Assembly (NCBI RefSeq): GCF_001548035.1
Contig: NZ_AP014723.1
Location: forward strand, 124,001 to 188,000
DNA length: 64,000 nt
Direction of reading: 5' to 3'
DNA from: Sulfurospirillum sp. UCH001
GTDB lineage: Bacteria > Campylobacterota > Campylobacteria > Campylobacterales > Sulfurospirillaceae
Made by a program: the position numbers and the translations under genes. Shown piece by piece: positions 1 through 7,101 of this stretch. The notes beneath the pieces are model-generated. The model saw nothing but the letters and a program-made list of their open reading frames with translations, was not told the DNA's origin and did not search any database. The first letter of the stretch is position 1. The number at the start of each line of letters is the position of its first letter.

Positions 1-348
1 TTTACGAATTCTTAAAAGTTTAGTTTGAATAAGATCACGAAAAATGACTCTAAAGATTGTTTGCGGGCATGACCATCCACACCAAACGCGACCACCAAGT
101 GTCGTAATAAAAAAGATACTTAAGAAAAAGAGCATAATGACAAAAGGCATTAAATAGAGCTCTTGCATATCAAAGGTTGTGAAAAGAAGATGGAGCTGTT
201 TTTTATCAAAACTGAGTAAAAAGAAATGATTTCCTTCGATACGAATAAATGGCAATATAAGAGCAATAAGCGTAATAATGCCAAAACTAATGTAACGTTT
301 CGGCCTATAATAAGTAGGCTGAACAGAACAATTGCTATTACAATTCAT
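1..348 (-). CDS. ccoG: CcoG/RdxA/FixG family cytochrome oxidase accessory protein (5' part only)
   Basis: The first 116 codons are visible; the gene runs off the left edge. The reading gives a short cytoplasmic tail, a membrane segment at about residues 20-36, a second at about 66-85, and then CGWSCPQ at 90-96, the signature of the polyferredoxin-like CcoG family. CcoG proteins are membrane iron-sulfur proteins that handle copper during assembly of cbb3-type cytochrome c oxidase. The ferredoxin part would lie outside the window. The ATG at 348 overlaps the end of the upstream regulator gene by 11 bp, so the two are translationally coupled. Campylobacter also keeps ccoG next to rpsU, divergently, which supports the call. 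Confidence 0.9.
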   Translation of the reverse strand, partial: MNCNSNCSVQPTYYRPKRYISFGIITLIALILPFIRIEGNHFFLLSFDKKQLHLLFTTFDMQELYLMPFVIMLFFLSIFFITTLGGRVWCGWSCPQTIFRVIFRDLIQTKLLRIRK

Positions 349-1036
349 GATGTATTCCTTCTATATGATCTGTTGGTTGTTTAATGAGTGAGCACTCTTT
401 TGCAACATTAGATTTAGTAGTTATTAATGGTTGTTTATGAGTCGATTGAAGTAGATTGATTTTTGCTTTGACAAGCTCTTTAAGGCCTCTTGAGTTGACG
501 TAATCTTTTAAAGAAGTACGACTGACTTGTAATATTTTCGCTATTTCACTGATAGAAGTGCGATTTTCAAGAAACTCAATAATTTGAGGACGATAGGCAT
601 CAAATTTTGATTTTGACATTCGCCCTTTAGGTCTTCCTTGTGCTTTTTCTTTATCTAACTTTTTGTTCAATTCTCTTTGTTTGACAAGAAGTTCAAGAAG
701 CACTAGTGGTTTTGATTCAACATGAATGCAGACGTTGACATCAGCAATATGAACCGAAATAGAACGTTTGAGTAAACATTCAAAGACTTTAACTAACTCT
801 TCAACATTGTTTGAAAACGTAAGAAGATCAAAGATAATCACATGATCATGTTTTGAAAGAGATCGTAGAAAACCTTTAAATTCTTTGCGCTCTTCAAGTT
901 CAAGCGTAGGATCAGAGTTTTCAATCTCTGTCGTATCTATCTTGAGATCATGATGATGTGCGTATTTTAAAATCTGTTTCTGCTGAACGATGATTGGAGC
1001 ATTATCGCTTCTGCTTTTTAAAAGGACAATATTCAT
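338..1036 (-). CDS. Resolvase-fold, helix-turn-helix regulator-like protein (probably catalytically inactive serine recombinase)
   Basis: This 232-residue protein has the layout of a small serine recombinase: an N-terminal resolvase-like alpha/beta domain (about 1-115), a GRPKGR arm at 134-139 and a helix-turn-helix at about 161-181 (ISEIAKILQVSRTSLKDYV). The usual active-site block is not intact. Where resolvases have DRLGRS-type arginines this protein reads DLLTFSNN (70-77), and the N-terminal serine motif reads LKSRSD rather than YxRVST. I infer a DNA-binding regulator rather than an active recombinase. A good ribosome site (AAGGTGA) precedes the ATG. It overlaps ccoG by 11 bp, so it may be cotranscribed with, or regulate, oxidase-assembly functions. 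An active recombinase with a diverged site is less likely. Confidence 0.65.
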   Translation of the reverse strand: MNIVLLKSRSDNAPIIVQQKQILKYAHHHDLKIDTTEIENSDPTLELEERKEFKGFLRSLSKHDHVIIFDLLTFSNNVEELVKVFECLLKRSISVHIADVNVCIHVESKPLVLLELLVKQRELNKKLDKEKAQGRPKGRMSKSKFDAYRPQIIEFLENRTSISEIAKILQVSRTSLKDYVNSRGLKELVKAKINLLQSTHKQPLITTKSNVAKECSLIKQPTDHIEGIHHEL

Positions 1037-1080
1037 AAAAATGTCACCTTTTTATCATTTTGATAAATAGAAGTATACAG

Positions 1081-1127
1081 ATATTGACGTAGAAAGTCAA
1101 TATTAAATTACATTTTTACGTCAATAT
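1081..1127. promoter_or_regulatory. Operator-like cluster of three inverted half-sites in the regulator/rpsU spacer
   Basis: ATATTGACGTA at 1081-1091 is repeated as its exact reverse complement at 1117-1127; extending inward gives 15 positions with one mismatch. A third half-site, GTCAATAT, lies at 1096-1103 and forms a second, tighter palindrome with the first. The cluster is about 45-92 bp upstream of the resolvase-like regulator's start. Autoregulation by that protein is an inference from position. Confidence 0.6.
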
Positions 1128-1195
1128 GAGTAAATAAAGCTTATACAGTAAAGAAGTAGTCATACTTTTTAAGCTAATATGTAAAAGGAGTTAGG

Positions 1196-1201
1196 TACAA
1201 T
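1196..1201 (+). promoter_or_regulatory. Probable -10 box of rpsU
   Basis: TACAAT about 37 bp before the rpsU ATG. Transcription would start near 1208, leaving a short leader that contains the strong ribosome site AAAGGTGGTGG (1221-1231). No clear -35 is needed or seen, as is common in this phylum. Confidence 0.5.
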
Positions 1202-1238
1202 GCATGCCTAAATTCATCAGAAAGGTGGTGGATAGAGT

Positions 1239-1451
1239 ATGCCAGGAATTAAAGTACATCCTAACGATTCATTTGATGAAGCGTATAGAAAGTTTAAAAA
1301 ACAAGTTGATCGTAACCTAGTTGTAACGGAAGTGCGTGCAAGACGTTTCTATGAAACAGCAACAGAAAAACGCAAAAAAGATAAAATTAGTGCGCGCAAA
1401 AAACAGTTGAAAAGACTTTATATGCTTCGCCGTTACGAGTCGAGACTCTAA
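1239..1451 (+). CDS. rpsU: 30S ribosomal protein S21
   Basis: A 70-residue, very basic protein matching bS21 from its start ([20 protein letters not shown]) to an arginine-rich tail ([12 protein letters not shown]). S21 sits on the 30S platform near the anti-Shine-Dalgarno end of 16S rRNA and helps initiation. Length is normal for the family. The ATG follows an unusually purine-rich ribosome site. The gene is followed directly by a strong hairpin terminator, so it is probably monocistronic. Its place beside ccoG and the UPF0323 gene matches the Campylobacter order as I recall it. Confidence 0.97.
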   Translation: MPGIKVHPNDSFDEAYRKFKKQVDRNLVVTEVRARRFYETATEKRKKDKISARKKQLKRLYMLRRYESRL

Positions 1452-1459
1452 CACACACG

Positions 1460-1491
1460 GCCAAGAAGTTAGCTTCTTGGCTTTTCTTCTT
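1460..1491 (+). terminator. Rho-independent terminator of rpsU
   Basis: GCCAAGAAG (1460-1468), loop TTAG, CTTCTTGGC (1473-1481), then TTTTCTTCTT. A perfect 9-bp stem with a T-rich tail, 9 bp after the rpsU stop. Confidence 0.9.
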
Positions 1492-1585
1492 AACCCCTCA
1501 AAAAACTTTCTCAAAATAAACTAATCAAAGCTGTGATAACATAAGAGCAAATATATTTCTCTTTGTTAGCAAAAAGGGTCACAAG

Positions 1586-2305
1586 ATGGATAAAAAACTA
1601 ACGGTTATTGAGGCGGCAAAACTTTTAGGTGTGAGTAAAGAGGCTATCTACAATCGTTTGCGAAGAGGCTCCTTACAAAGTGTTATCGAGAATGGTGTCA
1701 AGTACATTTTACTAACAAAAAGCAGTCTAAAAGAAGGACCATCTGCACGCAAAATTGAACATGCTACCAATGAAAGTGCTTATGTAGAACTCTTAAAGAT
1801 TCAGCTTGAAGAGATGAAGCTAAAGAATGAAAAATTAGAAGCAGACAAAGAGCGTCTCATTGCCGATAAAGAACGTCTACTCATTGAATCTAAAGAAAAA
1901 ATAGAGATGATTTATAAAGAAAGAGATGAACAGCTTAAAGCGATTTTGTCACTTGCAAATAGACAAATAACACATACCAATAGTGAGACGATGACATCTT
2001 CTCATACGTCTAATGCAACTATAAATACTCCAAAAAACTCTAATACATCGCCCTATGCTTTTGAAGAAGCAGATGTTCTTGATGAAGATGACGATGATAA
2101 AGCGACAGAAGATATGTTTGAATCGTACAGTGACTGGAGAGATTTGCGTAGTTACCTCAAAGAAAAAGGCTTTTCAAAAAAAGAGAAACAACACATTAGT
2201 GATAAGATTGGTAGAAAAGTTGGTCAATTGAATGACGTAATGGATAAAAATGGCAAATTGTTTATAAAAAAAGGGAAAAAGCTTAAAGAGATATTGGGAG
2301 AATAA
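1586..2305 (+). CDS. HTH (excisionase/MerR-like) protein with long coiled coil
   Basis: 239 residues. Residues 4-45 form a winged helix-turn-helix of the excisionase/MerR type (TVIEAAKLLGVSKEAIYNRL). Residues about 62-125 are a charged coiled coil with a DKERLIADKERLLI repeat. A Ser/Thr/Asn-rich linker (130-156) leads to an acidic patch (DVLDEDDDDKATED, 163-176), and the C-terminus (180-239) is basic. It lies 6 bp before the UPF0323 lipoprotein gene and is likely in the same operon. The fold suggests a DNA-binding protein that oligomerises; its target is unknown. I do not recognise a characterised homologue. Confidence 0.75.
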   Translation: MDKKLTVIEAAKLLGVSKEAIYNRLRRGSLQSVIENGVKYILLTKSSLKEGPSARKIEHATNESAYVELLKIQLEEMKLKNEKLEADKERLIADKERLLIESKEKIEMIYKERDEQLKAILSLANRQITHTNSETMTSSHTSNATINTPKNSNTSPYAFEEADVLDEDDDDKATEDMFESYSDWRDLRSYLKEKGFSKKEKQHISDKIGRKVGQLNDVMDKNGKLFIKKGKKLKEILGE

Positions 2306-2311
2306 TAAGAG

Positions 2312-2944
2312 ATGAAGTATATTCGTAAAATTTCAGATTATATGATTGCTGGGGGAATAGGCGTTCTCGTTATTGCTAGTATGCAAGGCTGTGAAAAGAA
2401 AGAGGACAATAAAAACGTTTTAGCAGATGCCGCAAAAACACAAGGTGCTTTGGTTATTGTGGATGAAATTGCTCCAGGTGAGTATAAAATTGCAGAAGAA
2501 TACCCAAGCTCTACAACAAGAGTTATTGTGCGAAAACCTGATGGAAGCGAACGTATTTTGACTCAAACAGAAATTGATGCACTAGTAAAAGAAGAGGCTG
2601 CAAAAATTGATAATAATACCTCTGCTTTGACAAACCCCAGTATAGGCTCAGGGCAAATGGGATTAGGGGGCATTCTTCTTTCGAGTATCGCAGGCGCGAT
2701 GATAGGTAGTTGGATTGGTGGAAAACTTTTTAACAACCCAACGTATCAGAATCAAAGAGCTGCAAATTATTCGAGCCCACAAGCATACTCTCGTAGTACA
2801 ACCAGTTTTAATAAACCTATGTCCACATCAAGTACGAGTAGTACAACCAAAAGTAGTGGTTATTTTGGATCAAGCTCGGGAAGTAGTAGTTCGTCATCAA
2901 GTGGAACCAGTAGTTCAAGTACTCCAACCAGTTCAGGAAGTTAA
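2312..2944 (+). CDS. UPF0323 family lipoprotein
   Basis: 210 residues with an N-terminal hydrophobic segment and a lipobox-like end, SMQGC, with Cys27 as the probable acylated residue. The mature part begins charged (EKKEDNKN), then carries a glycine-rich hydrophobic stretch around 117-140 (GLGGILLSSIAGAMIGSWIG) that could insert in a membrane. The last 50 residues are almost all Ser/Thr/Gly. This layout, and its place before the glutathionylspermidine synthase-like gene, match the UPF0323 family of Campylobacter and Helicobacter. Function is unknown. The repetitive serine tail probably varies in length between strains. Confidence 0.85.
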   Translation: MKYIRKISDYMIAGGIGVLVIASMQGCEKKEDNKNVLADAAKTQGALVIVDEIAPGEYKIAEEYPSSTTRVIVRKPDGSERILTQTEIDALVKEEAAKIDNNTSALTNPSIGSGQMGLGGILLSSIAGAMIGSWIGGKLFNNPTYQNQRAANYSSPQAYSRSTTSFNKPMSTSSTSSTTKSSGYFGSSSGSSSSSSSGTSSSSTPTSSGS

Positions 2945-2946
2945 GT

Positions 2947-4128
2947 ATGTTACATATAGAAAAAGTTAAACCTTTAAGTAAAGAATTTTTAGAATCGATT
3001 GGTTTTTATTGGCATACCGATGCGGATAAAACATCGTATGTTGCAGATGAGTTAGTGCTTGTCAGTAATGATGAAGTAGAAGCGTACTATGAAGCAGCCA
3101 ATGAGTTGTACGATATGTTTGCAGAAGCAGGGCAATATGTAATTGATAATAACCTTTTTCATGAACTCAATATTCCCTTTAATTTAGTAGAACTGATTAA
3201 AAATTCATGGTCAAATGATGTTCACTGGCATTTATACGGACGTTTTGATTTTGCAGGTGGAGTGGACGGTAAACCCATAAAACTTTTGGAGTTTAATGCA
3301 GATACGCCAACATCACTGTATGAAACAGCTATTATTCAATGGGCAATGCTTAAAGCGAATGGTATGGATGAAGCAAAACAGTTTAATACTGTTTTTGAGG
3401 CACTCAAGGAAAATTTCAAGCGCCTTGTAGTCCTTGGTGGCAATACAGAAGATTTCGCAAAATACTATGATGGTTGGAAAATTCTCTTCTCTTCCATTCG
3501 TGGCAATATTGAAGATGAAAATACAACCAGATTACTTCAAAGTGCAGCCAATGAAGCTGGGTTTCATACAGATTTTGCGTATGTTGATGAGGTAGGATTT
3601 AGTGGAAGCGAAGGTGTTTTTAAAGGTGATGAAAATTTTGAATTTTGGTTCAAACTGGTTCCTTGGGAAAACATCGCAATAGAAGAGGGTGATTTGGCAC
3701 TTCTTCTTGATGAAATTGTACAAGAACAACGTGCGATTATCCTGAACCCTGCGTATACACTCTTGTTCCAAAGTAAAGCATTTATGAAAGTGTTGTGGGA
3801 TTTGTTCCCAAATCATCCACTCTTGCTTGAAACTTCTTATACGCCACTCAAAGGCAAAAAACAGGTTGAAAAAAGAGCTTTTGGACGAGAAGGTGCTAAC
3901 ACGGTTATCTATAATGATGATATGTCAATTATGGCAAAAACAGAAGGTGAATATGGTAATTTCAAACCGATTTACCAAGAATATGTGGAACTTGCAAAAG
4001 ACAGCGAAGGCAGATCCTACCAAGCAGGTGTTTTCTTTGCCTATGAGGGGTGTGGGCTTGGATTTAGAAGAGGAGGGCTCATTATGGAAAACTTCTCAAA
4101 ATTTGTGGGTCACCGAATCAAAGACTAA
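2947..4128 (+). CDS. Glutathionylspermidine synthase-like ATP-grasp ligase (YgiC/YjfC type)
   Basis: 393 residues, the size of the stand-alone ATP-grasp synthetase domain and much shorter than bifunctional E. coli Gss, whose N-terminal amidase is absent. The core motif LLEFNADTPTSL at 113-124 and NPAYTLLFQSKAF further on fit the GSP_synth family, as does KRAFGREGANTV (substrate/ATP loop) in the C-terminal third. Family members join an amine to a peptide-like carboxylate using ATP. Whether this one makes glutathionylspermidine is unproven; many bacteria with it lack glutathione. Its start is 2 bp after the UPF0323 stop, a pairing also seen in Campylobacter, so the two may act together. Confidence 0.85.
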   Translation: MLHIEKVKPLSKEFLESIGFYWHTDADKTSYVADELVLVSNDEVEAYYEAANELYDMFAEAGQYVIDNNLFHELNIPFNLVELIKNSWSNDVHWHLYGRFDFAGGVDGKPIKLLEFNADTPTSLYETAIIQWAMLKANGMDEAKQFNTVFEALKENFKRLVVLGGNTEDFAKYYDGWKILFSSIRGNIEDENTTRLLQSAANEAGFHTDFAYVDEVGFSGSEGVFKGDENFEFWFKLVPWENIAIEEGDLALLLDEIVQEQRAIILNPAYTLLFQSKAFMKVLWDLFPNHPLLLETSYTPLKGKKQVEKRAFGREGANTVIYNDDMSIMAKTEGEYGNFKPIYQEYVELAKDSEGRSYQAGVFFAYEGCGLGFRRGGLIMENFSKFVGHRIKD

Positions 4129-4147
4129 AATAGCATAAGGAGATAAA

Positions 4148-4645
4148 ATGGCGAAAGAGCACAGTTTTGATATTAGTGCTGAGATTGACAAGCAAAAATT
4201 TAAAGATGCATATGAGCAAGCTAAAAAAGTGATCACCAATAGATGGGATTTTAAGGGCATTACATGTGAATTTGAACACAATGAAAAGGCGAAGACAGTT
4301 ACATTGTTAACAACAAGTGATAGTAAAGCCGATGCAATGGTTGATGCATTGATTTCTGAAGCGATTAAGCGGGATATCTCATCTAAAGCCCTTAAAGAAA
4401 GTAAACGTGAGCCAGCAGGTGGCGCGAAGGTTAAAGTCACCGTAAGTATTGTGGATGCAATATCGAGTGATGATGCTAAAAAAATTGTGAAAGAAATCAA
4501 AGATCTTAAACTTAAGGTTCAAACATCTATTCGAGGTGATGTCGTGCGCGTTGAAGGAAAATCCATTGATGATTTGCAAGAAGCAATAAAAGCCATTCGC
4601 GCATGTGATTTTGATTTCCCAGTCAATTTTACCAATCTCAAATAG
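4148..4645 (+). CDS. yajQ: YajQ family nucleotide-binding protein
   Basis: 165 residues, full family length. The N-terminus (MAKEHSFDISAEIDKQKF), NRWDFKG at 32-38 and the closing DFPVNFTNLK are hallmarks of YajQ. The family folds as two ferredoxin-like domains; a Xanthomonas member binds cyclic-di-GMP and works with a transcription factor, while others bind RNA or nucleotides. An AGGAG-type ribosome site (aaggagataaa) precedes the ATG, 19 bp after the ligase gene. In Campylobacter the order is similar, with one extra dehydrogenase gene between. The ligand here is not determined by sequence. Confidence 0.93.
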   Translation: MAKEHSFDISAEIDKQKFKDAYEQAKKVITNRWDFKGITCEFEHNEKAKTVTLLTTSDSKADAMVDALISEAIKRDISSKALKESKREPAGGAKVKVTVSIVDAISSDDAKKIVKEIKDLKLKVQTSIRGDVVRVEGKSIDDLQEAIKAIRACDFDFPVNFTNLK

Positions 4646-4648
4646 CCG

Positions 4649-4951
4649 ATGGATGAATTACCACCTGTTATAGAACTTGTCCCAAAAATCCATGGATTTT
4701 GGTGTCGAACTGTTATGTTCATTCTTTATGGTACATTGACGTTTGTACCACTTTTGATGGGTATTTGGATAGGTTATATGTACAATCCTTGGATAGGCAT
4801 TGCATTCTTTCTTTTTTTAACACTCGTGAGTGGTGTCATAAGTTCTAAAATGCGTATCGCTTCTATTCCTTTTGAACAGCGAGAAATGAGCTATTCAACG
4901 ATGGCGATTGTGAAGTGGTACGTAGCAAAAAATATTTGTTTAAAAAACTAA
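4649..4951 (+). CDS. Small two-helix membrane protein, unknown function
   Basis: 100 residues beginning 3 bp after the yajQ stop, so translated from the same mRNA. Two membrane helices are clear, about 21-43 and 47-66, with a cytoplasmic-looking basic tail (SSKMRIASIPFEQREMSYSTM). There is no ribosome site beyond the end of yajQ, which fits coupling. I do not recognise the family. It may be a small membrane partner of YajQ or simply a cotranscribed gene. Confidence 0.6.
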   Translation: MDELPPVIELVPKIHGFWCRTVMFILYGTLTFVPLLMGIWIGYMYNPWIGIAFFLFLTLVSGVISSKMRIASIPFEQREMSYSTMAIVKWYVAKNICLKN

Positions 4952-4953
4952 AC

Positions 4954-4959
4954 TATACT
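4954..4959 (+). promoter_or_regulatory. Probable -10 box of eptA
   Basis: TATACT immediately downstream of the stop of the small membrane protein gene, 35 bp before the eptA start. It implies that eptA-dgkA can be transcribed separately from the upstream genes. Confidence 0.4.
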
Positions 4960-4993
4960 TTAGAGACAAAAAAGAAATTTCAAGTGAGAATGG

Positions 4994-6583
4994 ATGCAAT
5001 TTAAATTAACCAGTAGTAGACTTATAGTGATCGTAGCACTTTTTTTAGTGTGTGTTGATAATATATCGTTTTTTAAACATGTTTTAGAAGTCTATGAATT
5101 TTCTTTATCAAATATAGGTTTTTTACTCTCTTTAGGGGTTGTTTTAACGGCTGTTATTACACTGTTAGTGACTCTACTTAGTAGTCGTTATACGCTTAAA
5201 CTACTGCTAATTACGTTGGTTTTAATTGCCTCATTGTCAAACTATTTTATGAACACGTATAACGTAATTCTTGATGACACCATGATCCAAAATGCGATGG
5301 AAACAAATATCAATGAATCGATGGATCTGCTCACTTGGAAACTTATAGCGTATTTTTTCTTTCTGGGAATTCTTCCTTCATTACTGATTTATCGTGTTCC
5401 TGTTGCGTATGGAAGTTTTAAAGAAGAAGTTTGGGGCAAAACAAAATGCATTGCCCTTATGATTCTTATCAGTCTTGTTATGCTTTTTTCATTCAATCGT
5501 TTTTACACCTCATTTTTTAGAGAAAATAAGCCTCTTCGTTACTATACAAATCCAACGTTTTGTCTGTATTCAACTGGTAAATATATCTACAATACATTCT
5601 ATAAAAAAGAGACAACCCTCAAACAGATTGGCTTAGATGCGAAAAGAGCGGAAAATGGGGGGCGAAAATTGACGATTGTTGTTGTAGGTGAAGCTGCACG
5701 CGCTAATCGTTTTTCTCTGAATGGATATGAAAGACAAACCAATCCGTTGTTAGAAAAAGAAGAGATTGTTAACTTTTCTAAGGTTTATTCGTGTGGAACA
5801 TCAACCGCTATTTCCGTTCCATGTATGTTTTCCATGCTAGAGCGCAAAAATTACAGTGATAAAGAGGCGAAAGCAACTGAAAATGTTCTTGACATAGTGA
5901 AGCGCAGTGGTGCAAGTGTACTATGGAGAGATAATAATTCGGACTCTAAAGGAGTTGCATTACGCGTTGCTTATCAAGATTATCGATCGTCTCAAAATAA
6001 TACGCTATGTGATGAGGAGTGCCGTGATGAGGGGATGCTAGTAGGATTACAGGAGTATGTGGATGCTCAAAAAGGTGATGTTGTGATCGTTCTTCACCAA
6101 ATGGGTAACCATGGACCTGCGTATTATAAACGTTATCCTAAAAACTTTGAAAAATTTACACCAGTATGTCAAACGAATCAAGTAGAAAAATGTACATCAG
6201 AAGAGATTGGCAATGCATACGATAATGTTATTTTATATACCGATTATTTTCTATCAAAGACTATTGCCTTTTTAAAACAAAATGACAAAAACTTTCAAAC
6301 AGCAATGATTTATATGGCAGATCATGGAGAATCATTAGGTGAGAAAGGGCTTTATTTGCATGGAATACCCTACTTTATGGCACCAGATGAACAGACGCAT
6401 GTAGGGGCATTGATGTGGTTTGGTGAGAAAAGCAAAGAGCGAATTGATGTGCAAACAGTGCGACAAAAAGCTGGAGAAGAGTACTCACATGACAATCTTT
6501 TTCACACCATTTTAGGTGTCATGGGCGTACAAACAGCGCTATATGATCAGACAAAAGATATACTAATATACCAAAAAAAGTAA
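4994..6583 (+). CDS. eptA: Lipid A phosphoethanolamine transferase (EptA/EptC type)
   Basis: 529 residues: about five membrane helices in the first 170, then a periplasmic alkaline-phosphatase-like domain. Catalytic features are intact: metal ligand Glu233 (VVGEAARANRF), nucleophile Thr271 in CGTSTAISVPC, flanked by Cys267 and Cys277 that should form the family's disulfide, WRDNNSDSKG, HQMGNHGPAYYKRY and the metal site DHGESLGEKGLYLHG. The enzyme moves phosphoethanolamine from phosphatidylethanolamine to lipid A; the Campylobacter homologue also modifies the flagellar rod protein FlgG. Such modification raises resistance to cationic peptides. Followed 9 bp later by dgkA, which recycles the diacylglycerol by-product, the same pair as in Campylobacter. 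Confidence 0.93.
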   Translation: MQFKLTSSRLIVIVALFLVCVDNISFFKHVLEVYEFSLSNIGFLLSLGVVLTAVITLLVTLLSSRYTLKLLLITLVLIASLSNYFMNTYNVILDDTMIQNAMETNINESMDLLTWKLIAYFFFLGILPSLLIYRVPVAYGSFKEEVWGKTKCIALMILISLVMLFSFNRFYTSFFRENKPLRYYTNPTFCLYSTGKYIYNTFYKKETTLKQIGLDAKRAENGGRKLTIVVVGEAARANRFSLNGYERQTNPLLEKEEIVNFSKVYSCGTSTAISVPCMFSMLERKNYSDKEAKATENVLDIVKRSGASVLWRDNNSDSKGVALRVAYQDYRSSQNNTLCDEECRDEGMLVGLQEYVDAQKGDVVIVLHQMGNHGPAYYKRYPKNFEKFTPVCQTNQVEKCTSEEIGNAYDNVILYTDYFLSKTIAFLKQNDKNFQTAMIYMADHGESLGEKGLYLHGIPYFMAPDEQTHVGALMWFGEKSKERIDVQTVRQKAGEEYSHDNLFHTILGVMGVQTALYDQTKDILIYQKK

Positions 6584-6592
6584 AGGCTTAAT

Positions 6593-6955
6593 GTGAGAAA
6601 TCAACCAAAATATCATTTTTTTAAAAATACAACGTATGCACTAAAAGGATTAAGAGATATTACTGCGAATGAAACTTCTTTTCGTGTAGAGCTTATCATT
6701 GTTGCATGCTTGTTACCAGTGATTTTTTTCGTTCCATTAGAACTTTCATATAAGCTTTTAATGTTTATTGCCCTCATGGGAATGCCTTTAGCGGAAGCAA
6801 TGAACAGTGCGATTGAGCGTGTAACGGATTTGGTAACTTTAGAGTACCATGAAATGGCAGGACGTGCAAAAGATGCTGGTAGTGCAGTTGTTTTTTTAAG
6901 TATTGTAATTTTTGTCGTAGTGTGGGGATTTTGTCTCATAAAGATTTTTATTTAG
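6593..6955 (+). CDS. dgkA: Diacylglycerol kinase (DgkA)
   Basis: 120 residues, three membrane helices, with the family's catalytic stretch AEAMNSAIERVTD followed by LEYHEMAGRAKDAGSA. DgkA phosphorylates diacylglycerol to phosphatidic acid at the inner membrane. The start is GTG at 6593 with AAAGG ahead of it; the ATG two bases earlier runs straight into a stop. Placement behind eptA makes biochemical sense because phosphoethanolamine transfer releases diacylglycerol. The position usually written EILNSAIE is AEAMNSAIE here, a modest departure. Confidence 0.95.
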   Translation: MRNQPKYHFFKNTTYALKGLRDITANETSFRVELIIVACLLPVIFFVPLELSYKLLMFIALMGMPLAEAMNSAIERVTDLVTLEYHEMAGRAKDAGSAVVFLSIVIFVVVWGFCLIKIFI

Positions 6956-7041
6956 GCAAAACCGATTTTAAAATAATCTATTAAAACTCAAAAGTTCTTC
7001 AAAAAAATCAGCTTATTATCATATTGACATGATACTCTTTC

Positions 7042-7080
7042 TTTTAGACTTTTTGTATAATATAATCAAAAAGTCTAAAA
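7042..7080 (+). promoter_or_regulatory. 13-bp perfect inverted repeat around the malate synthase promoter
   Basis: TTTTAGACTTTTT (7042-7054) and AAAAAGTCTAAAA (7068-7080) are exact reverse complements separated by 13 bp. The spacer, GTATAATATAATC, holds two overlapping TATAAT-like -10 boxes (7056-7061 and 7061-7066). A TTGACA lies at 7024-7029. The repeat ends 21 bp before the glcB ATG, so a dimeric regulator bound here would cover the promoter. A hairpin in the leader is the alternative, but the repeat spans the likely start point, which favours a DNA operator. Confidence 0.7.
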
Positions 7081-7101
7081 AACTAAAAAAGGAGTTCATG
7101 T

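Noticed and set aside
338-1036. Active site-specific recombinase with invertible segment at 1081-1127
   Set aside because: Expected catalytic arginines are not seen, and the short inverted repeats enclose no promoter or gene segment of useful length.
1317-1514. 65-residue open frame antisense to rpsU, crossing its terminator
   Set aside because: Covers a strong terminator and the rpsU gene; no ribosome site.
4096-4500. 134-residue minus-strand open frame opposite yajQ
   Set aside because: Complement of a clear yajQ gene; composition typical of antisense frames.
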